64,000 nucleotides of DNA from Butyricicoccus pullicaecorum DSM 23266 (GCF_900167005.1 NZ_FUXW01000002.1:310001-374000); one strand, 5' to 3'. Numbered from the stretch's first letter, positions 50,941-60,270 are shown. The notes: generated from the letters alone by a model not told the origin. A program made the numbers and translations.

Positions 50941-53337
50941 TTAGATTTTATGCATAAACTGCGAAGCAGACTTAGCCATTAACCGCTTGGTACCCTTGGC
51001 TGTAAAAGCGATCTCGAGTAGCTGATCGCCGCCCATGGGCTTGACCGAAGTAATCATACCCTCGCCGAATGCCTTGTGCATCACACGATCACCGCATGCA
51101 AAGGTAGGAACAGACGAAGTGGTCATGGAAGACTGCAAAGCAGAAGCCGAACGATAGGATTGATTGACCGTAGAGCGCGGGCGATATGCTTTTTTCTGCG
51201 CTTGTTCCGCTTCAGCCTGACGCGCACGTTCGGTCAGGTTGGAGTCCAGCAACTCTGCGGGAATTTCCTGCAAGAAGCGGGACGGACGCGCGTATCTGGT
51301 TTGACCGTACATCAGCCGGCGTTCTGCACAGGTCAGGTACAGCTGCTGCTTGGCACGTGTGATTGCCACGTAGCACAGTCGGCGCTCTTCTTCCAGATCT
51401 TCGTCACTCTCGTCTGCGCGGAAACTCGGGAATAGTCCATCTTCCATGCCGCACAGAAAAACGGTCGGGAATTCCAGACCCTTGGCCGAATGCATGGTCA
51501 TCATCAGAACGGTATCGTCCTCTTCTTCGTCCTGGTCAGCATCGGTATACAGTGCCATTTCTTCCAGAAATCCTGCAAGAGAAGGATCTTCGGCCTTGTT
51601 CTCGTATTCTACGATGTTGGACTTTAATTCCATAATGTTTTCCAGGCGCGAGCGGGATTCCATATCATTTTTGTTTTCCAACGCCTCTTGATAACCAGAC
51701 AGATCAAGCATTGCGTCGTACAGTTCGGACAGTGATGCAGTCTGCTGCATGTCGCGCAGCTCCTGCATCATGTCACCAAATCGCTTCATTGCAGCTGCAC
51801 CGCGGCCAAGTTCGCTGTATGCATCTGCATGGCTTACGATGTCGTAAAGCATGGTGTTGTGCTGTGCTGCGAGTTCCTCGGCAATCTCAACCGATCGAGC
51901 ACCAATCTTTCGTGCCGGAACATTGATGATGCGCTTGAGGCGCAGGGTGTCAGACGGGTTTTCAATCACCCATAAGTACGCGAACATATCGCGAATTTCC
52001 GCACGACTGAAGAAGTCGCGGCCCTTGTAAATGCGGTACGGGATGGAGTTGCGGCGGAATGCCGACTCTACCGCGTTGGAAAGGACGTTGTTGCGGTACA
52101 GAATGGCAAAATCGCTCCACTTACAACCCTTTGCAACGCCTTCCAGAATGCGTGCTGCGATGTACTGTGCTTCGCTTTCCTGTGTATCCGAACGATGCAG
52201 TTTAATTTTGCTGCCGCCTTCCTGCTTGGTCCAGAGTTCCTTGCCTTTTCGGTTGACATTGTTGCGAATCAGACCGTTTGCCGCATCCAGAATGGTATTG
52301 GTCGAGCGATAATTCTGCTCCAAGCGGATGGTGCGGGCATTTTTGAACTGCTTCTCAAATTCCAGAATATTGGTAATGGTCGCACCGCGGAACTTGTAAA
52401 TAGACTGGTCATCATCACCTACAACACAGATGTTTTGATAACCGCCTGCAAGCAGCGAGGTTAAAACATACTGTGCATGGTTGGTGTCCTGATACTCGTC
52501 AACTAGGACGTAACGGAATTTGCGCTGATAGTGTTCCAGAATATCTGGATTGTCCTGGAGCAGCTGAACCGTTTTCATAATGATATCATCAAAATCCAGT
52601 GCGTTATTCTCGCGCATTTCCTTTTCGTACAGGGTGTACAGATCGGCAATACGACCCATGTAAAATTCGCTGCGCTGCTCGAGTGCAAAGGTACGCGGTG
52701 TGATGAGATTGTCCTTGGCGCGGCTGATTTCGCCCATGACCTTGCGTGCATCAAAGATTTTCTCATCCAGTTTTAACCGGCGGATCAAATCAGTGATAAC
52801 ACGTTTTTTGTCATCTTCATCATAGATGGTAAAGGTACGGTTGTAGCCCAGACGTTCAATATCACGGCGCAGAATACGAAGACAGCAAGTGTGGAATGTA
52901 TAAGCCCAGATCGCGGATGCATCTGCCTCGCCGACTGCACGGGTTAAGCGATCTTGCAGCTCGCGAGCGGCCTTGTTTGTGAATGTAATAGCAACGACTT
53001 CCCAAGGCTTTGCCGGAGAAACTGCACAGAGTTCCATCGCACGTGCTTGGTTTTCCGGCTTGGGATCGGCCGTGTAGTCGGCTAAAAATGCGAGATCTTC
53101 CATCGTAGCGCCCGGCGTTGCATAGGGACTATCGTAGCCATGTCCAAAACGCAGGATATTGATAATACGATGAATGAGCACCGTAGTCTTGCCGCTTCCA
53201 GCGCCAGCCAGTACCAGCAGAGGCCCTTCGGTCTGAAAGACTGCTTCTCGCTGGCGGTCGTTCATGCGCGAAAATACCTGCTCAATGACAGCTTTGCGCA
53301 CGGATGCGAATTTTATGTCAAATTTTGTTGGTTTCAT
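50941..53337 (-). CDS. pcrA: ATP-dependent DNA helicase PcrA (UvrD/Rep family)
   Basis: A superfamily 1 3'-5' helicase for repair and replication-conflict clearance. The 798-residue protein has motif I LAGAGSGKTTVL, motif II VDEYQDTNHAQY, motif III VGDDDQSIYKFRGA, motif IV/V with LEQNYRST and TMHSAKGLEF, motif VI YVAITRAKQQLYL and the C-terminal Tudor-like tail (GDRVMHKAFGEGMI). The start ATG 53337 follows GAGAGGA. It lies alone between a promoter at 53373-53401 and a two-way terminator; ligA, its usual partner, is absent. Confidence 0.96.
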   Translation of the reverse strand: MKPTKFDIKFASVRKAVIEQVFSRMNDRQREAVFQTEGPLLVLAGAGSGKTTVLIHRIINILRFGHGYDSPYATPGATMEDLAFLADYTADPKPENQARAMELCAVSPAKPWEVVAITFTNKAARELQDRLTRAVGEADASAIWAYTFHTCCLRILRRDIERLGYNRTFTIYDEDDKKRVITDLIRRLKLDEKIFDARKVMGEISRAKDNLITPRTFALEQRSEFYMGRIADLYTLYEKEMRENNALDFDDIIMKTVQLLQDNPDILEHYQRKFRYVLVDEYQDTNHAQYVLTSLLAGGYQNICVVGDDDQSIYKFRGATITNILEFEKQFKNARTIRLEQNYRSTNTILDAANGLIRNNVNRKGKELWTKQEGGSKIKLHRSDTQESEAQYIAARILEGVAKGCKWSDFAILYRNNVLSNAVESAFRRNSIPYRIYKGRDFFSRAEIRDMFAYLWVIENPSDTLRLKRIINVPARKIGARSVEIAEELAAQHNTMLYDIVSHADAYSELGRGAAAMKRFGDMMQELRDMQQTASLSELYDAMLDLSGYQEALENKNDMESRSRLENIMELKSNIVEYENKAEDPSLAGFLEEMALYTDADQDEEEDDTVLMMTMHSAKGLEFPTVFLCGMEDGLFPSFRADESDEDLEEERRLCYVAITRAKQQLYLTCAERRLMYGQTRYARPSRFLQEIPAELLDSNLTERARQAEAEQAQKKAYRPRSTVNQSYRSASALQSSMTTSSVPTFACGDRVMHKAFGEGMITSVKPMGGDQLLEIAFTAKGTKRLMAKSASQFMHKI

Positions 53338-53372
53338 GGGAATATCCTCTCTTATGGTTCTGATCATACATC

Positions 53373-53401
53373 ATTATACCATGTAAGGCGCGGTGTGTAA
53401 A
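53373..53401 (-). promoter_or_regulatory. Promoter of pcrA
   Basis: Minus-strand TTTACA (53401-53396), 17 bp, TATAAT (53378-53373). Confidence 0.8.
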
Positions 53402-53410
53402 AGAATTTCA

Positions 53411-53450
53411 CAAGAGAAAAGAACCTGCAAGAAAAGCAGGTTCTTTTGAT
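53411..53450 (-). terminator. Terminator after sigF
   Basis: The 12-bp stem AAAAGAACCTGC / GCAGGTTCTTTT is followed by TTTTCTCTT on the minus strand. Confidence 0.82.
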
Positions 53451-53455
53451 GGAGG

Positions 53456-54121
53456 TTATGAAATAAGTTCTTGACGTAAAAGATCGACCGCTTTATGCTC
53501 CAAGCGTGAGATTTGCACTTGGGAGACGCCCAAAACGCGAGCGGTTTGCTGTTGGGTCATTTCTCGACCATAGCGCATGGCGATGACCTGCGCCAGACGG
53601 CTCGGAAGTTTGGAAATGGCCTGTTGAAGTGAAATGCGCGTGGTGATATCCTCTTCGGGGCTGCCGGAGGATAAGGTGTCTAAAAGACAGAAGTCTGATT
53701 CGCCCGCAGGACACTCCAGAGATTGTACCGGCTGAGCAGACTGGAGTGCAGCGGCGGTTTCCTCGATGGATAATCCGACATGTGCGGCAAGTTCTGAGAC
53801 TGTAATCGAACGACCGGATTTACGCTCTAAATCTTCCTGTGCTTGCCGCAGACGAAAGGACTGTTCCTGTAAGGTTCGACTGACCTTGACTGGTCCATCA
53901 TCGCGCAGATATCGTCTGATCTCACCTGCGATTTTGGGAACAGCATATGTAGAAAATTGCGTGCCATATTGAGGATCAAACCCACGAGCGGCCTTTAGTA
54001 AGCCGATGCAGCCAAGCTGATACAGGTCGTCGGTTTCCACACCGCGTCCTTGATAGCGGTGTACAATGCTCCACACAAGACCGCTGTGTTCCTTGAGCAC
54101 ATTCGCCTCGCGATCAGTCAT
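53456..54121 (-). CDS. sigF: Sporulation sigma factor F
   Basis: Sigma-F is the first forespore-specific sigma factor. The 221-residue protein starts MTDREANVLKEHSGLVWSIV and has region 2 (DDLYQLGCIGLLKAARGFDP, YAVPKIAGEIRRYLRDDGP), region 3 and region 4 (RLAQVIAMRYGREMTQQQTA with ISRLEHKAVDLLR). The ATG at 54121 lies inside the end of spoIIAB (8-bp overlap), after AGGTG. Its position as third gene of spoIIAA-spoIIAB-sigF and its size separate it from sigma-G and sigma-B type factors. Confidence 0.95.
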   Translation of the reverse strand: MTDREANVLKEHSGLVWSIVHRYQGRGVETDDLYQLGCIGLLKAARGFDPQYGTQFSTYAVPKIAGEIRRYLRDDGPVKVSRTLQEQSFRLRQAQEDLERKSGRSITVSELAAHVGLSIEETAAALQSAQPVQSLECPAGESDFCLLDTLSSGSPEEDITTRISLQQAISKLPSRLAQVIAMRYGREMTQQQTARVLGVSQVQISRLEHKAVDLLRQELIS

Positions 54122-54560
54122 TGGCACCTGTCCCGCGACCGGTGATTTTGCGCAGCATGGTGACGGTGGTACCGCGTCCCACAGACGACCGGATTTTGAG
54201 CTTGTCCGAAAAACTTTCCATGATGGTAAAGCCCATTCCCGAACGCTCGCTGTTTCCGGTTGTGAAGAGTGGTTGACGTGCCTGGTCGATGTTGGGAATG
54301 CCGCAGCCATGATCTTTGACCTTGATCTCGATAAAATTTCCCTCAAGCAAGCGCGCACTGACCAGAATTTCACCGACTTGATCGCGGTAGCCATGTACGA
54401 TGGCATTGGTGACGGCTTCGCTGACGACGGTTTTGATATCGTTGAGTTCTTCCAGTGTCGGATCAAGCTGAGCGACAAATGCGGCGACCGTCATACGCGC
54501 AAACGCTTCATTCACCGAGCGGCTGTCGAAGCGCACGGACATTCGATTTAAGATCTGCAT
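54114..54560 (-). CDS. spoIIAB: Anti-sigma F factor and kinase SpoIIAB
   Basis: Binds and silences sigma-F until the anti-anti-sigma factor releases it, and phosphorylates that factor. The 148 residues have the GHKL ATP-binding boxes: N-box SEAVTNAIVHGY, G1 DHGCGIPN and G2 SGMGFTIM. ATG 54560 follows GGAGGG at a spacing of 7 and overlaps spoIIAA by 13 bp. Confidence 0.95.
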   Translation of the reverse strand: MQILNRMSVRFDSRSVNEAFARMTVAAFVAQLDPTLEELNDIKTVVSEAVTNAIVHGYRDQVGEILVSARLLEGNFIEIKVKDHGCGIPNIDQARQPLFTTGNSERSGMGFTIMESFSDKLKIRSSVGRGTTVTMLRKITGRGTGAND

Positions 54561-54886
54561 ACTGCACCCTCCCCTGCTTGATCGATGAACTGAATTTTGC
54601 GCTCCAGATGAGCGGCGTGAAAAACACGCATGGCCTGCGGAGGGGTGTGTCGAATGATCAGCGTGCGGCCGCTATGTTCCAGTGAGCGGTATAGATTGAC
54701 CGCCACAGCAAGTCCGGAGCTGTCCATAAAAGTGAGTCGGCTGAGATCTAAAATGATCGATTCTTCTGGATACAAAGTAACGATACGATCGAGAGCATCA
54801 ATGACTGTGCGTGCGCTGTGTTGATCGAGCTCGTCCACTAAGTAAACGACTAAATTGGTTCCTTCCCGTTCGTGTATAATCTGCAT
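54548..54886 (-). CDS. spoIIAA: Anti-sigma F factor antagonist SpoIIAA
   Basis: When dephosphorylated by SpoIIE, this protein captures SpoIIAB and frees sigma-F. The 112-residue STAS-domain protein has the phosphorylation-site motif FMDSSGLAV, with the serine pair at residues 56-57. It starts at ATG 54886 behind GGAGTG. It is the first gene of the spoIIA operon; a TATACT hexamer lies at 54940-54935, but a clear sigma-H promoter is not visible. Confidence 0.93.
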   Translation of the reverse strand: MQIIHEREGTNLVVYLVDELDQHSARTVIDALDRIVTLYPEESIILDLSRLTFMDSSGLAVAVNLYRSLEHSGRTLIIRHTPPQAMRVFHAAHLERKIQFIDQAGEGAVCRS

Positions 54887-54934
54887 AAACTTTCACTCCA
54901 ATGTCGTAATGAGTTGCTGTCGATGGCAGTGAAT

Positions 54935-54940
54935 AGTATA
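54935..54940 (-). promoter_or_regulatory. Possible -10 element upstream of spoIIAA
   Basis: TATACT on the minus strand, but with no matching -35 at 16-18 bp. A one-mismatch Spo0A box-like ATCGACA lies about 15 bp downstream. Evidence is weak; the expected sigma-H promoter was not found. Confidence 0.25.
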
Positions 54941-54945
54941 GCAGA

Positions 54946-56232
54946 TTAGAGAGAAATATTTTGCCCCTTTCTGTCAGCGCGCAGAATTTCTTCTGCCTCA
55001 CCAACCAAATAGAGAGAACCACAAATCAGGATGAGATCATCTGGTGCAGCCTGTGCTTTTGCTTGTGTTATGGCCTCTGCGCAATCTTGACAAATCACCG
55101 TATCCTTACAAATAGGATGCATCAGTGCTGCCAACTCGTTTGCATCCATAGTGCGCTCGTTCTGCAACGGTGTAACATAGCATTTTTGCGCTGGAAAGTT
55201 AATTTCCTTTACAGCATCGTGGATTGATTTATCTTTGCACATGCCGATGACCAGGTGGATAGAGCCTGTAATGTTAAATGACTTTACAGAAGATGAAAGT
55301 TTTCGAATTCCATCTGGATTGTGGCCACCGTCTAATAATATATAGGGATTCGTTGCGCATACTTGCATTCTGCCGGGAATGTATGCAGAGAACAAACCGT
55401 CAGAGATCGCTTGATCGGAAATATGCCAACCTCTTGTTTTTAGCTGCTGTAAAGTGGTTAACACTGTCGACGCATTGGAGACTTGGTAGAGTCCGGGTAA
55501 GGAAATTTGATAGGTTCTTCCCTGCCAAATAAATTTAGAACCTGATAGATCAGCGGATATAATCTCTGCATCGGGAGCGATGATGAGATCGGGTGCACAT
55601 GCTTTTAATTGCTCATATACTGCATCAGCTTGTCCGTTCGATGTGATGTGAATGCTGCCCGGCTTGTAAATTCCGGCTTTTGTTCGGGCAATTTCCTCAA
55701 CAGTATTTCCCAGTACTGCAGTGTGGTCGAGAGAAATTGAGGTGATAATGGCGGCTTCTGGCGGTGCAATAATATTCGTTGCGTCGTATGAACCTCCAAG
55801 CCCGGTCTCCAGCACAACAATATCACAGTTTTGTTCCAGAAAGTACAGAAAGGCGATTGCAGTTACAAATTCGAACTCACCGATGTGCTCGTTTTCAGGA
55901 AGCGTCAGGGCGTTTGCAGCAGCCTGCACCTGCTCGAATAAACGACTCAAATCGGAGTCGGAAATCATAGTGCCATTGACACGAATGCGCTCGTGGAAGG
56001 TCACAAGGTAAGGCGAAGTGTATAGGCCGGTACGATAGCCTGCATGCTGTAATACCGATGCCAACATGGTAGCGGTACTGCCCTTTCCGTTGGTGCCGGC
56101 AATATGGATGAATTTCAACCGATCTTGCGGATTGCCCAGCGCATCACATAATGCCCGGATGCGGTGCAGTCCGGGCTTGCCGGAAAAGCGTCCAAGTGCA
56201 TGGATGCTTTCAACGGGAGAAAGTTGATTCAA
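54946..56232 (-). CDS. folC: Bifunctional folylpolyglutamate synthase/dihydrofolate synthase
   Basis: Adds glutamate residues to folates. The 428-residue protein has the Mur-ligase-type P-loop HIAGTNGKGSTATML (about 43-57), GLYTSPYLVTFHERIRVNG, the FEFVTAIAF folate-site segment and LLDGGHNPDG. It begins with TTG 56232, 7 bases after GGAGGG; no ATG lies nearby in frame. It comes after valS, whose terminator lies just upstream, so folC probably depends on read-through. Confidence 0.95.
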   Translation of the reverse strand: MNQLSPVESIHALGRFSGKPGLHRIRALCDALGNPQDRLKFIHIAGTNGKGSTATMLASVLQHAGYRTGLYTSPYLVTFHERIRVNGTMISDSDLSRLFEQVQAAANALTLPENEHIGEFEFVTAIAFLYFLEQNCDIVVLETGLGGSYDATNIIAPPEAAIITSISLDHTAVLGNTVEEIARTKAGIYKPGSIHITSNGQADAVYEQLKACAPDLIIAPDAEIISADLSGSKFIWQGRTYQISLPGLYQVSNASTVLTTLQQLKTRGWHISDQAISDGLFSAYIPGRMQVCATNPYILLDGGHNPDGIRKLSSSVKSFNITGSIHLVIGMCKDKSIHDAVKEINFPAQKCYVTPLQNERTMDANELAALMHPICKDTVICQDCAEAITQAKAQAAPDDLILICGSLYLVGEAEEILRADRKGQNISL

Positions 56233-56252
56233 GAGAATCCCTCCTTTTTGAT

Positions 56253-56283
56253 AAAAAGAAAGAGCTCAATATGAGCCCTTTCT
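56253..56283 (-). terminator. Terminator between valS and folC
   Basis: Stem AAAGGGCTCA / TGAGCTCTTT (59-68 with 72-81 of this region) is followed by CTTTTT on the minus strand. It lies only 20 bp before the folC start, with no room for a separate promoter. Confidence 0.65.
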
Positions 56284-56291
56284 TGTCATGT

Positions 56292-58922
56292 TTACTTGAG
56301 TGCTGCCAGGCTTGCATCCAGCTTAGCCATCAGCTCTTCGAGCTTTGCAACCTTTTCGCGCTCCTGCTCTACGACAGCAGCCGGAGCCTTTGCGACAAAG
56401 CCAGGGTTGTTCAGCTTCTTGTTGACAAAGTCAAGATCCTTCTGAACCTTAGCCTTTTCCTTGTTCAGGCGCTCGCGCTCCTTCTCAAAGTCGATCAGTT
56501 CACCCATCGGCATGTATGCGGTTGCACCCTTGGTGACAACCGATACCATGGAGTCAGCATTCTCGGGCATTGCATCTGCGAAGATGACTTCGGATGCGTA
56601 TGCCAGCTTGCTGAAGAACAGGATACCAGCCTCGTAAGCAGCACGCTCGTCGGTCAGTAGAATGACCTGTGCACGCTTGGAGGGCGGAACGTTCATCTCT
56701 GCACGGCGGGCACGGATAGCGCGGATGGTATCCATCATGGTCTCAACCTGCTCAGCCTCAGCAGCGAAGCACAGCTCGGTCTGATACTCAGGCCACTTGG
56801 AAACCATGATCGACGGGCCCTCGTGCGGCAGAGCCTGCCAAATGCTCTCGGTGATGAAGGGCATGAAGGGATGCAGCAGCTGCATGGTGCCACGCAGAAC
56901 ATAGCACAGAACCTTCTGGGCACGCTCGTTTGCTGCAACGTCGTCGTGATTCTGCAGACGCGGCTTTACGATCTCGATATACCAATCGCAGAAGTTGTCC
57001 CAGATAAAGTCGTACAGCTTCTGAACGGCGATACCCAGCTCATACTTATCGATATTCTCGGTAACTGCCTTGACCAGTTCGTTGTACTTGTGCAGAATCC
57101 ACTTGTCTTCCAGTGCCAGATCAGCGGGAAGCTCTGCATTGTCAATGGTCAGGTTCATCTGGATAAAGCGGGATGCATTCCAGATCTTATTTGCAAAGTT
57201 ACGGCTTGCCTCAACCTTTTCGGTGGAGAAACGCATGTCGTTTCCGGGCGAGTTGCCGGTAACCAGAGTAAAGCGCAGTGCGTCAGCGCCGTACTGCTCG
57301 ATGATTTCCAGCGGGTCAATACCGTTGCCGAGCGACTTGGACATCTTGCGGCCCTGTGCGTCGCGTACCAGACCATGGATATAGACGGTCTTGAACGGCT
57401 CCTCGTGCATCTGCTCCATACCAGAGAAGATCATACGAGCAACCCAGAAGAAGATGATGTCATAGCCGGTGACCAGAACCGAAGTCGGATAGAAGTAATC
57501 CAGCTCGCGGGTCTTTTCCGGCCAGCCGAGGGTCGAGAACGGCCACAGTGCAGAGGAGAACCAGGTGTCCAGAACGTCCTCTTCCTGATGAATGTGCGTA
57601 CCGCCGCACTTCGGGCAAACGGTGACGTCTTCCTTAGCAACGGTCATCTCGCCGCAGTCCTCGCAGTAGTAAGCCGGGATGCGGTGACCCCACCACAGCT
57701 GACGGGAAATGCACCAGTCGTGAACATTTTCCATCCAACGCAGGTAGGTGTTTGCAAAACGACCGGGAACGAACTTGACGCGGCCGTCATGGACAACGTC
57801 CATAGCGGGCTTTGCCAGCGGAGCCATCTTAACGAACCACTGTGCAGAGGTCATCGGCTCAACGGTGGTGCCGCAGCGATAGCAGGTGCCAACGTTGTGC
57901 TCGTGGTCCTCGGTCTTGACGAGGTAACCGCCCTCTTCCAGATCACGCAGAACAGCCTTGCGGCACTCGTAGCGATCCAGACCCTGATACTTGCCGCCGT
58001 TTTCGTTGACCGTTGCGTCCTCGTTGAAGACCAGAATCTGCTCGAGGTTGTGACGCTGACCCATCTCGAAGTCGTTCGGGTCATGGCACGGGGTGGTCTT
58101 AACACAGCCGGTACCAAATTCCATATCGACATAATCGTCAGCGAAGATCGGAATTTCACGGTTCATGATCGGCAGAATGCAGGTTTTGCCGACCAGATGC
58201 TTGTAACGCTCGTCGTTGGGGTTGACTGCAACACCGGTATCGCCCATGAAGGTCTCAGGACGGGTGGTTGCAACAACGAGGTACTCGTCGGAATCCTTGA
58301 TCGGATACTTGATGTGCCACAGCTTGCCGGGCTGGGTTTCGTACTCAACCTCAGCGTCAGACAGTGCGGTTGCACAGTGCGGGCACCAGTTGATGATGCG
58401 GCTGCCCTTGTAGATCAGACCCTTTTCGTACAGGTTTACAAAGACTTCCTTAACAGCCTTGGAACAGCCCTCGTCCATGGTGAAGCGCTCACGGCGCCAG
58501 TCACACGAAGAACCGAGCTTCTTGAGCTGAGAAATGATGCGGTTGCCATACTGGTGCTTCCAGTCCCAAACGCGCTTGAGGAACTCTTCACGGCCCAGAT
58601 CGTAACGGGTCTTGCCCTCGTTGACACGCAGGTTTTCTTCAACCTTGATCTGAGTTGCGATACCTGCATGGTCGGTACCGGGCATCCAGAGTGCGGAATA
58701 GCCCTGCATGCGCTTGGTACGGATCAGGATATCCTGAAGGGTCTCATCGAATGCATGACCCATGTGCAGCTGACCGGTAACGTTCGGGGGCGGGATGACG
58801 ATGGTAAAGGGCTTCTTGTTCTCGTCTACCTCTGCGTTGAAGAATCCGGAATCGTTCCAGAACTGATACAGTTTATCTTCTACGGCAGAGGGATCGTATG
58901 TCTTGGGAAGTTCGTTCGCCAT
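56292..58922 (-). CDS. valS: Valyl-tRNA synthetase
   Basis: Charges tRNA-Val. The 876-residue class I synthetase has HIGH as HMGH in [24 protein letters not shown] in [11 protein letters not shown], an editing (CP1) domain between them, and the C-terminal coiled-coil ([19 protein letters not shown]) special to ValRS. A T-box leader with a GTC (valine) specifier lies at 58995-59230. Start ATG 58922 follows AAAGGAG. Confidence 0.98.
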   Translation of the reverse strand: MANELPKTYDPSAVEDKLYQFWNDSGFFNAEVDENKKPFTIVIPPPNVTGQLHMGHAFDETLQDILIRTKRMQGYSALWMPGTDHAGIATQIKVEENLRVNEGKTRYDLGREEFLKRVWDWKHQYGNRIISQLKKLGSSCDWRRERFTMDEGCSKAVKEVFVNLYEKGLIYKGSRIINWCPHCATALSDAEVEYETQPGKLWHIKYPIKDSDEYLVVATTRPETFMGDTGVAVNPNDERYKHLVGKTCILPIMNREIPIFADDYVDMEFGTGCVKTTPCHDPNDFEMGQRHNLEQILVFNEDATVNENGGKYQGLDRYECRKAVLRDLEEGGYLVKTEDHEHNVGTCYRCGTTVEPMTSAQWFVKMAPLAKPAMDVVHDGRVKFVPGRFANTYLRWMENVHDWCISRQLWWGHRIPAYYCEDCGEMTVAKEDVTVCPKCGGTHIHQEEDVLDTWFSSALWPFSTLGWPEKTRELDYFYPTSVLVTGYDIIFFWVARMIFSGMEQMHEEPFKTVYIHGLVRDAQGRKMSKSLGNGIDPLEIIEQYGADALRFTLVTGNSPGNDMRFSTEKVEASRNFANKIWNASRFIQMNLTIDNAELPADLALEDKWILHKYNELVKAVTENIDKYELGIAVQKLYDFIWDNFCDWYIEIVKPRLQNHDDVAANERAQKVLCYVLRGTMQLLHPFMPFITESIWQALPHEGPSIMVSKWPEYQTELCFAAEAEQVETMMDTIRAIRARRAEMNVPPSKRAQVILLTDERAAYEAGILFFSKLAYASEVIFADAMPENADSMVSVVTKGATAYMPMGELIDFEKERERLNKEKAKVQKDLDFVNKKLNNPGFVAKAPAAVVEQEREKVAKLEELMAKLDASLAALK

Positions 58923-58994
58923 TTAGATCTCTCCTTTTATGATATTAAGATTTGATATTTTTGCGATTTCATGCCTCTGATGATCAATCAGAGA

Positions 58995-59230
58995 AATAAA
59001 AAACGGTTTTCGTCCTCAATAGGACGAAAACCGTAGATTTCCGTGGTACCACCTAAATTCGCAGCAGTTCTGCGCACTTTTCGCCGATAACGGGACGTCC
59101 CGGGAATATTTACTGAATTTCAATATTCCAGCTCCAAAGCGACCTTCCCTCTTCCCTGCCTGCAAACCTTGCACCAGATGGTTCGCTCTCTAAAAGACAG
59201 GCTGTAAGAGGTACTCCTCTTTTTCACTGC
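58995..59230 (-). ncRNA. T-box leader of valS, specifier GTC
   Basis: The T-box sequence AGGTGGTACCACGG is at 59053-59040. Stem I starts near 59228 with an AGTA motif, followed by the AGAGAGC distal-loop region. The specifier GTC (valine) lies at 59143-59141 within GAAGGTCGCTTTGGAGCTG. A terminator (59033-59000, ACGGTTTTCGTCC / GGACGAAAACCGT) followed by T6 closes it. Uncharged tRNA-Val should let transcription read into valS. No separate promoter is visible between this leader and the tRNA-Cys gene upstream. Confidence 0.96.
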
Positions 59231-59254
59231 ATTTGCGATATTCACGAAAAGAAA

Positions 59255-59328
59255 TGGAGGTACCACCCAGAATCGAACTGGGGATCAGGGAGTTGCAGTC
59301 CCACGCCTTACCGCTTGGCTATGGTACC
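59255..59328 (-). tRNA. tRNA-Cys (GCA)
   Basis: A 74-base gene including encoded CCA. The acceptor stem is GGTACCA / TGGTACC with discriminator U, as typical of tRNA-Cys. The anticodon loop is CTGCAAC with anticodon GCA, and the T arm is CCAGTTCGATTCTGG. Its promoter is at 59345-59373. Confidence 0.97.
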
Positions 59329-59344
59329 AAATCAGTTCTTGTCT

Positions 59345-59373
59345 ATTATATCGGCTTTGCCGGAATTTGTCAA
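59345..59373 (-). promoter_or_regulatory. Strong promoter of tRNA-Cys (and perhaps valS)
   Basis: Minus-strand TTGACA (59373-59368), 17 bp, TATAAT (59350-59345), a perfect match, 17 bp before the tRNA. Confidence 0.9.
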
Positions 59374-59375
59374 TC

Positions 59376-59410
59376 AAAAAGTTTTCCAGCCTATGCAGGC
59401 TGGAAAACAA
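59376..59410 (-). terminator. Terminator after the DUF2500 gene
   Basis: The 11-bp stem GTTTTCCAGCC / GGCTGGAAAAC is followed by TTTTT on the minus strand, separating this gene from tRNA-Cys. Confidence 0.82.
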
Positions 59411-59761
59411 TTAGCTTTTGCGTGTAAAGTCCAGAAAACGAGTGCCCTGAAAGGACAGCGTGCCGCGATCTCCTTCGGCTAACATGCCATAGTCTGAGCC
59501 GCGTAGAGAAAACTCCATTCGATCACCGCTGTCAAACTCAAAAGTTGCGTAATAACTAGTCGACGTATGCATGTGATTGTCGTGATGATGGTGATGTGTT
59601 TCGGTTCGCTTGGCCACGACTCTTGCAGTCACCGATAAGCGCGGAGACTGGTTGTTCGTATGCCATTGCGCGATTCCTCGCACCAACTGTACAATAAAAA
59701 GAATTAAAATAATACCGAAAAAGATCGGAAATAATGAAAATACCAGATTAAACCCAAACAA
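59411..59761 (-). CDS. DUF2500 family membrane protein
   Basis: A 116-residue protein with one N-terminal helix (FSLFPIFFGIILILFIVQLV) and a small beta-rich soluble domain (LSVTARVVAKRTETH..., YYATFEFDSGDRMEFSLRG). A histidine-rich loop HHHHHDNHMH lies at about residues 56-65. The DUF2500 family has no known function. The start is not ATG: TTG 59761 lies 12 bases after AAGGAGG. It has its own promoter and terminator. Confidence 0.85.
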   Translation of the reverse strand: MFGFNLVFSLFPIFFGIILILFIVQLVRGIAQWHTNNQSPRLSVTARVVAKRTETHHHHHDNHMHTSTSYYATFEFDSGDRMEFSLRGSDYGMLAEGDRGTLSFQGTRFLDFTRKS

Positions 59762-59810
59762 ACCGATGACACGCCTCCTTTTTCTGTGTAGGTGCTATTG
59801 ATATAGCTAC

Positions 59811-59839
59811 ATTATAATAGATATTATGACACTGTGCAA
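59811..59839 (-). promoter_or_regulatory. Promoter of the DUF2500 gene
   Basis: Minus-strand TTGCAC (59839-59834), 17 bp, TATAAT (59816-59811). Confidence 0.72.
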
Positions 59840-59882
59840 CAAAAAGAACGAAGAATCGTCAAGTGATTTTATCATTCGGGGC

Positions 59883-59911
59883 TTGAAAAGTCAGAAAAGC
59901 TGTGATATAGT
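59883..59911 (+). promoter_or_regulatory. Promoter of pheST
   Basis: TTGAAA (59883-59888), 17 bp, TATAGT (59906-59911), shortly before the T-box leader. Confidence 0.7.
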
Positions 59912-59934
59912 GATAAAGTATTCTTTATATATTG

Positions 59935-60192
59935 ATAATTGCGATGAGCAGGAAAAGTAACCTGATCGGATCTTTCTCAGAGAGCGGCAGTCACCGGCTG
60001 AAAGCTGCCGTGTCAGAAGTTTGGGTGAAGTTCCCCTGTGAGCTGAGGCGCTGAAGATATGAAGTAGGTGTCTCCGTATTCTTCCCACGTTACGGGAAAA
60101 CGAGCGCGCAGACAGATTGTTCTGCGAAGCTAGGTGGTACCACGGAGTTATGCGGCCTTCGTCCTAGATTTACTGGGACGAAGGCTTTTTTG
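59935..60192 (+). ncRNA. T-box leader of pheST, specifier TTC
   Basis: The T-box sequence AGGTGGTACCACGG is at 60132-60145. Stem I has an AGTA motif near 59957 and the CAGAGAGCGG distal region. The specifier TTC (phenylalanine) is at 60031-60033 in GAAGTTCCCCTGTGAGCTG, aligning base for base with the valS leader. The terminator stem is GCCTTCGTCC (60155-60164) with GGACGAAGGC, followed by TTTTTTG. Confidence 0.96.
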
Positions 60193-60270
60193 TTCCAATT
60201 AAATAGATGCCGCAGAATATTTTCTCACAAGCAGAAACGTATTATAAAATATTGCAAGGAGTGTTCCACT

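Noticed and set aside
56823-58955. Long open frame (710 codons) opposite valS
   Set aside because: Antisense to a complete valyl-tRNA synthetase with all motifs; no family features in the translation.
59565-59595. Poly-histidine stretch resembling an affinity tag in the DUF2500 protein
   Set aside because: A His-rich loop is, as I recall, normal for this family; surrounding sequence is native and there is no vector sequence.
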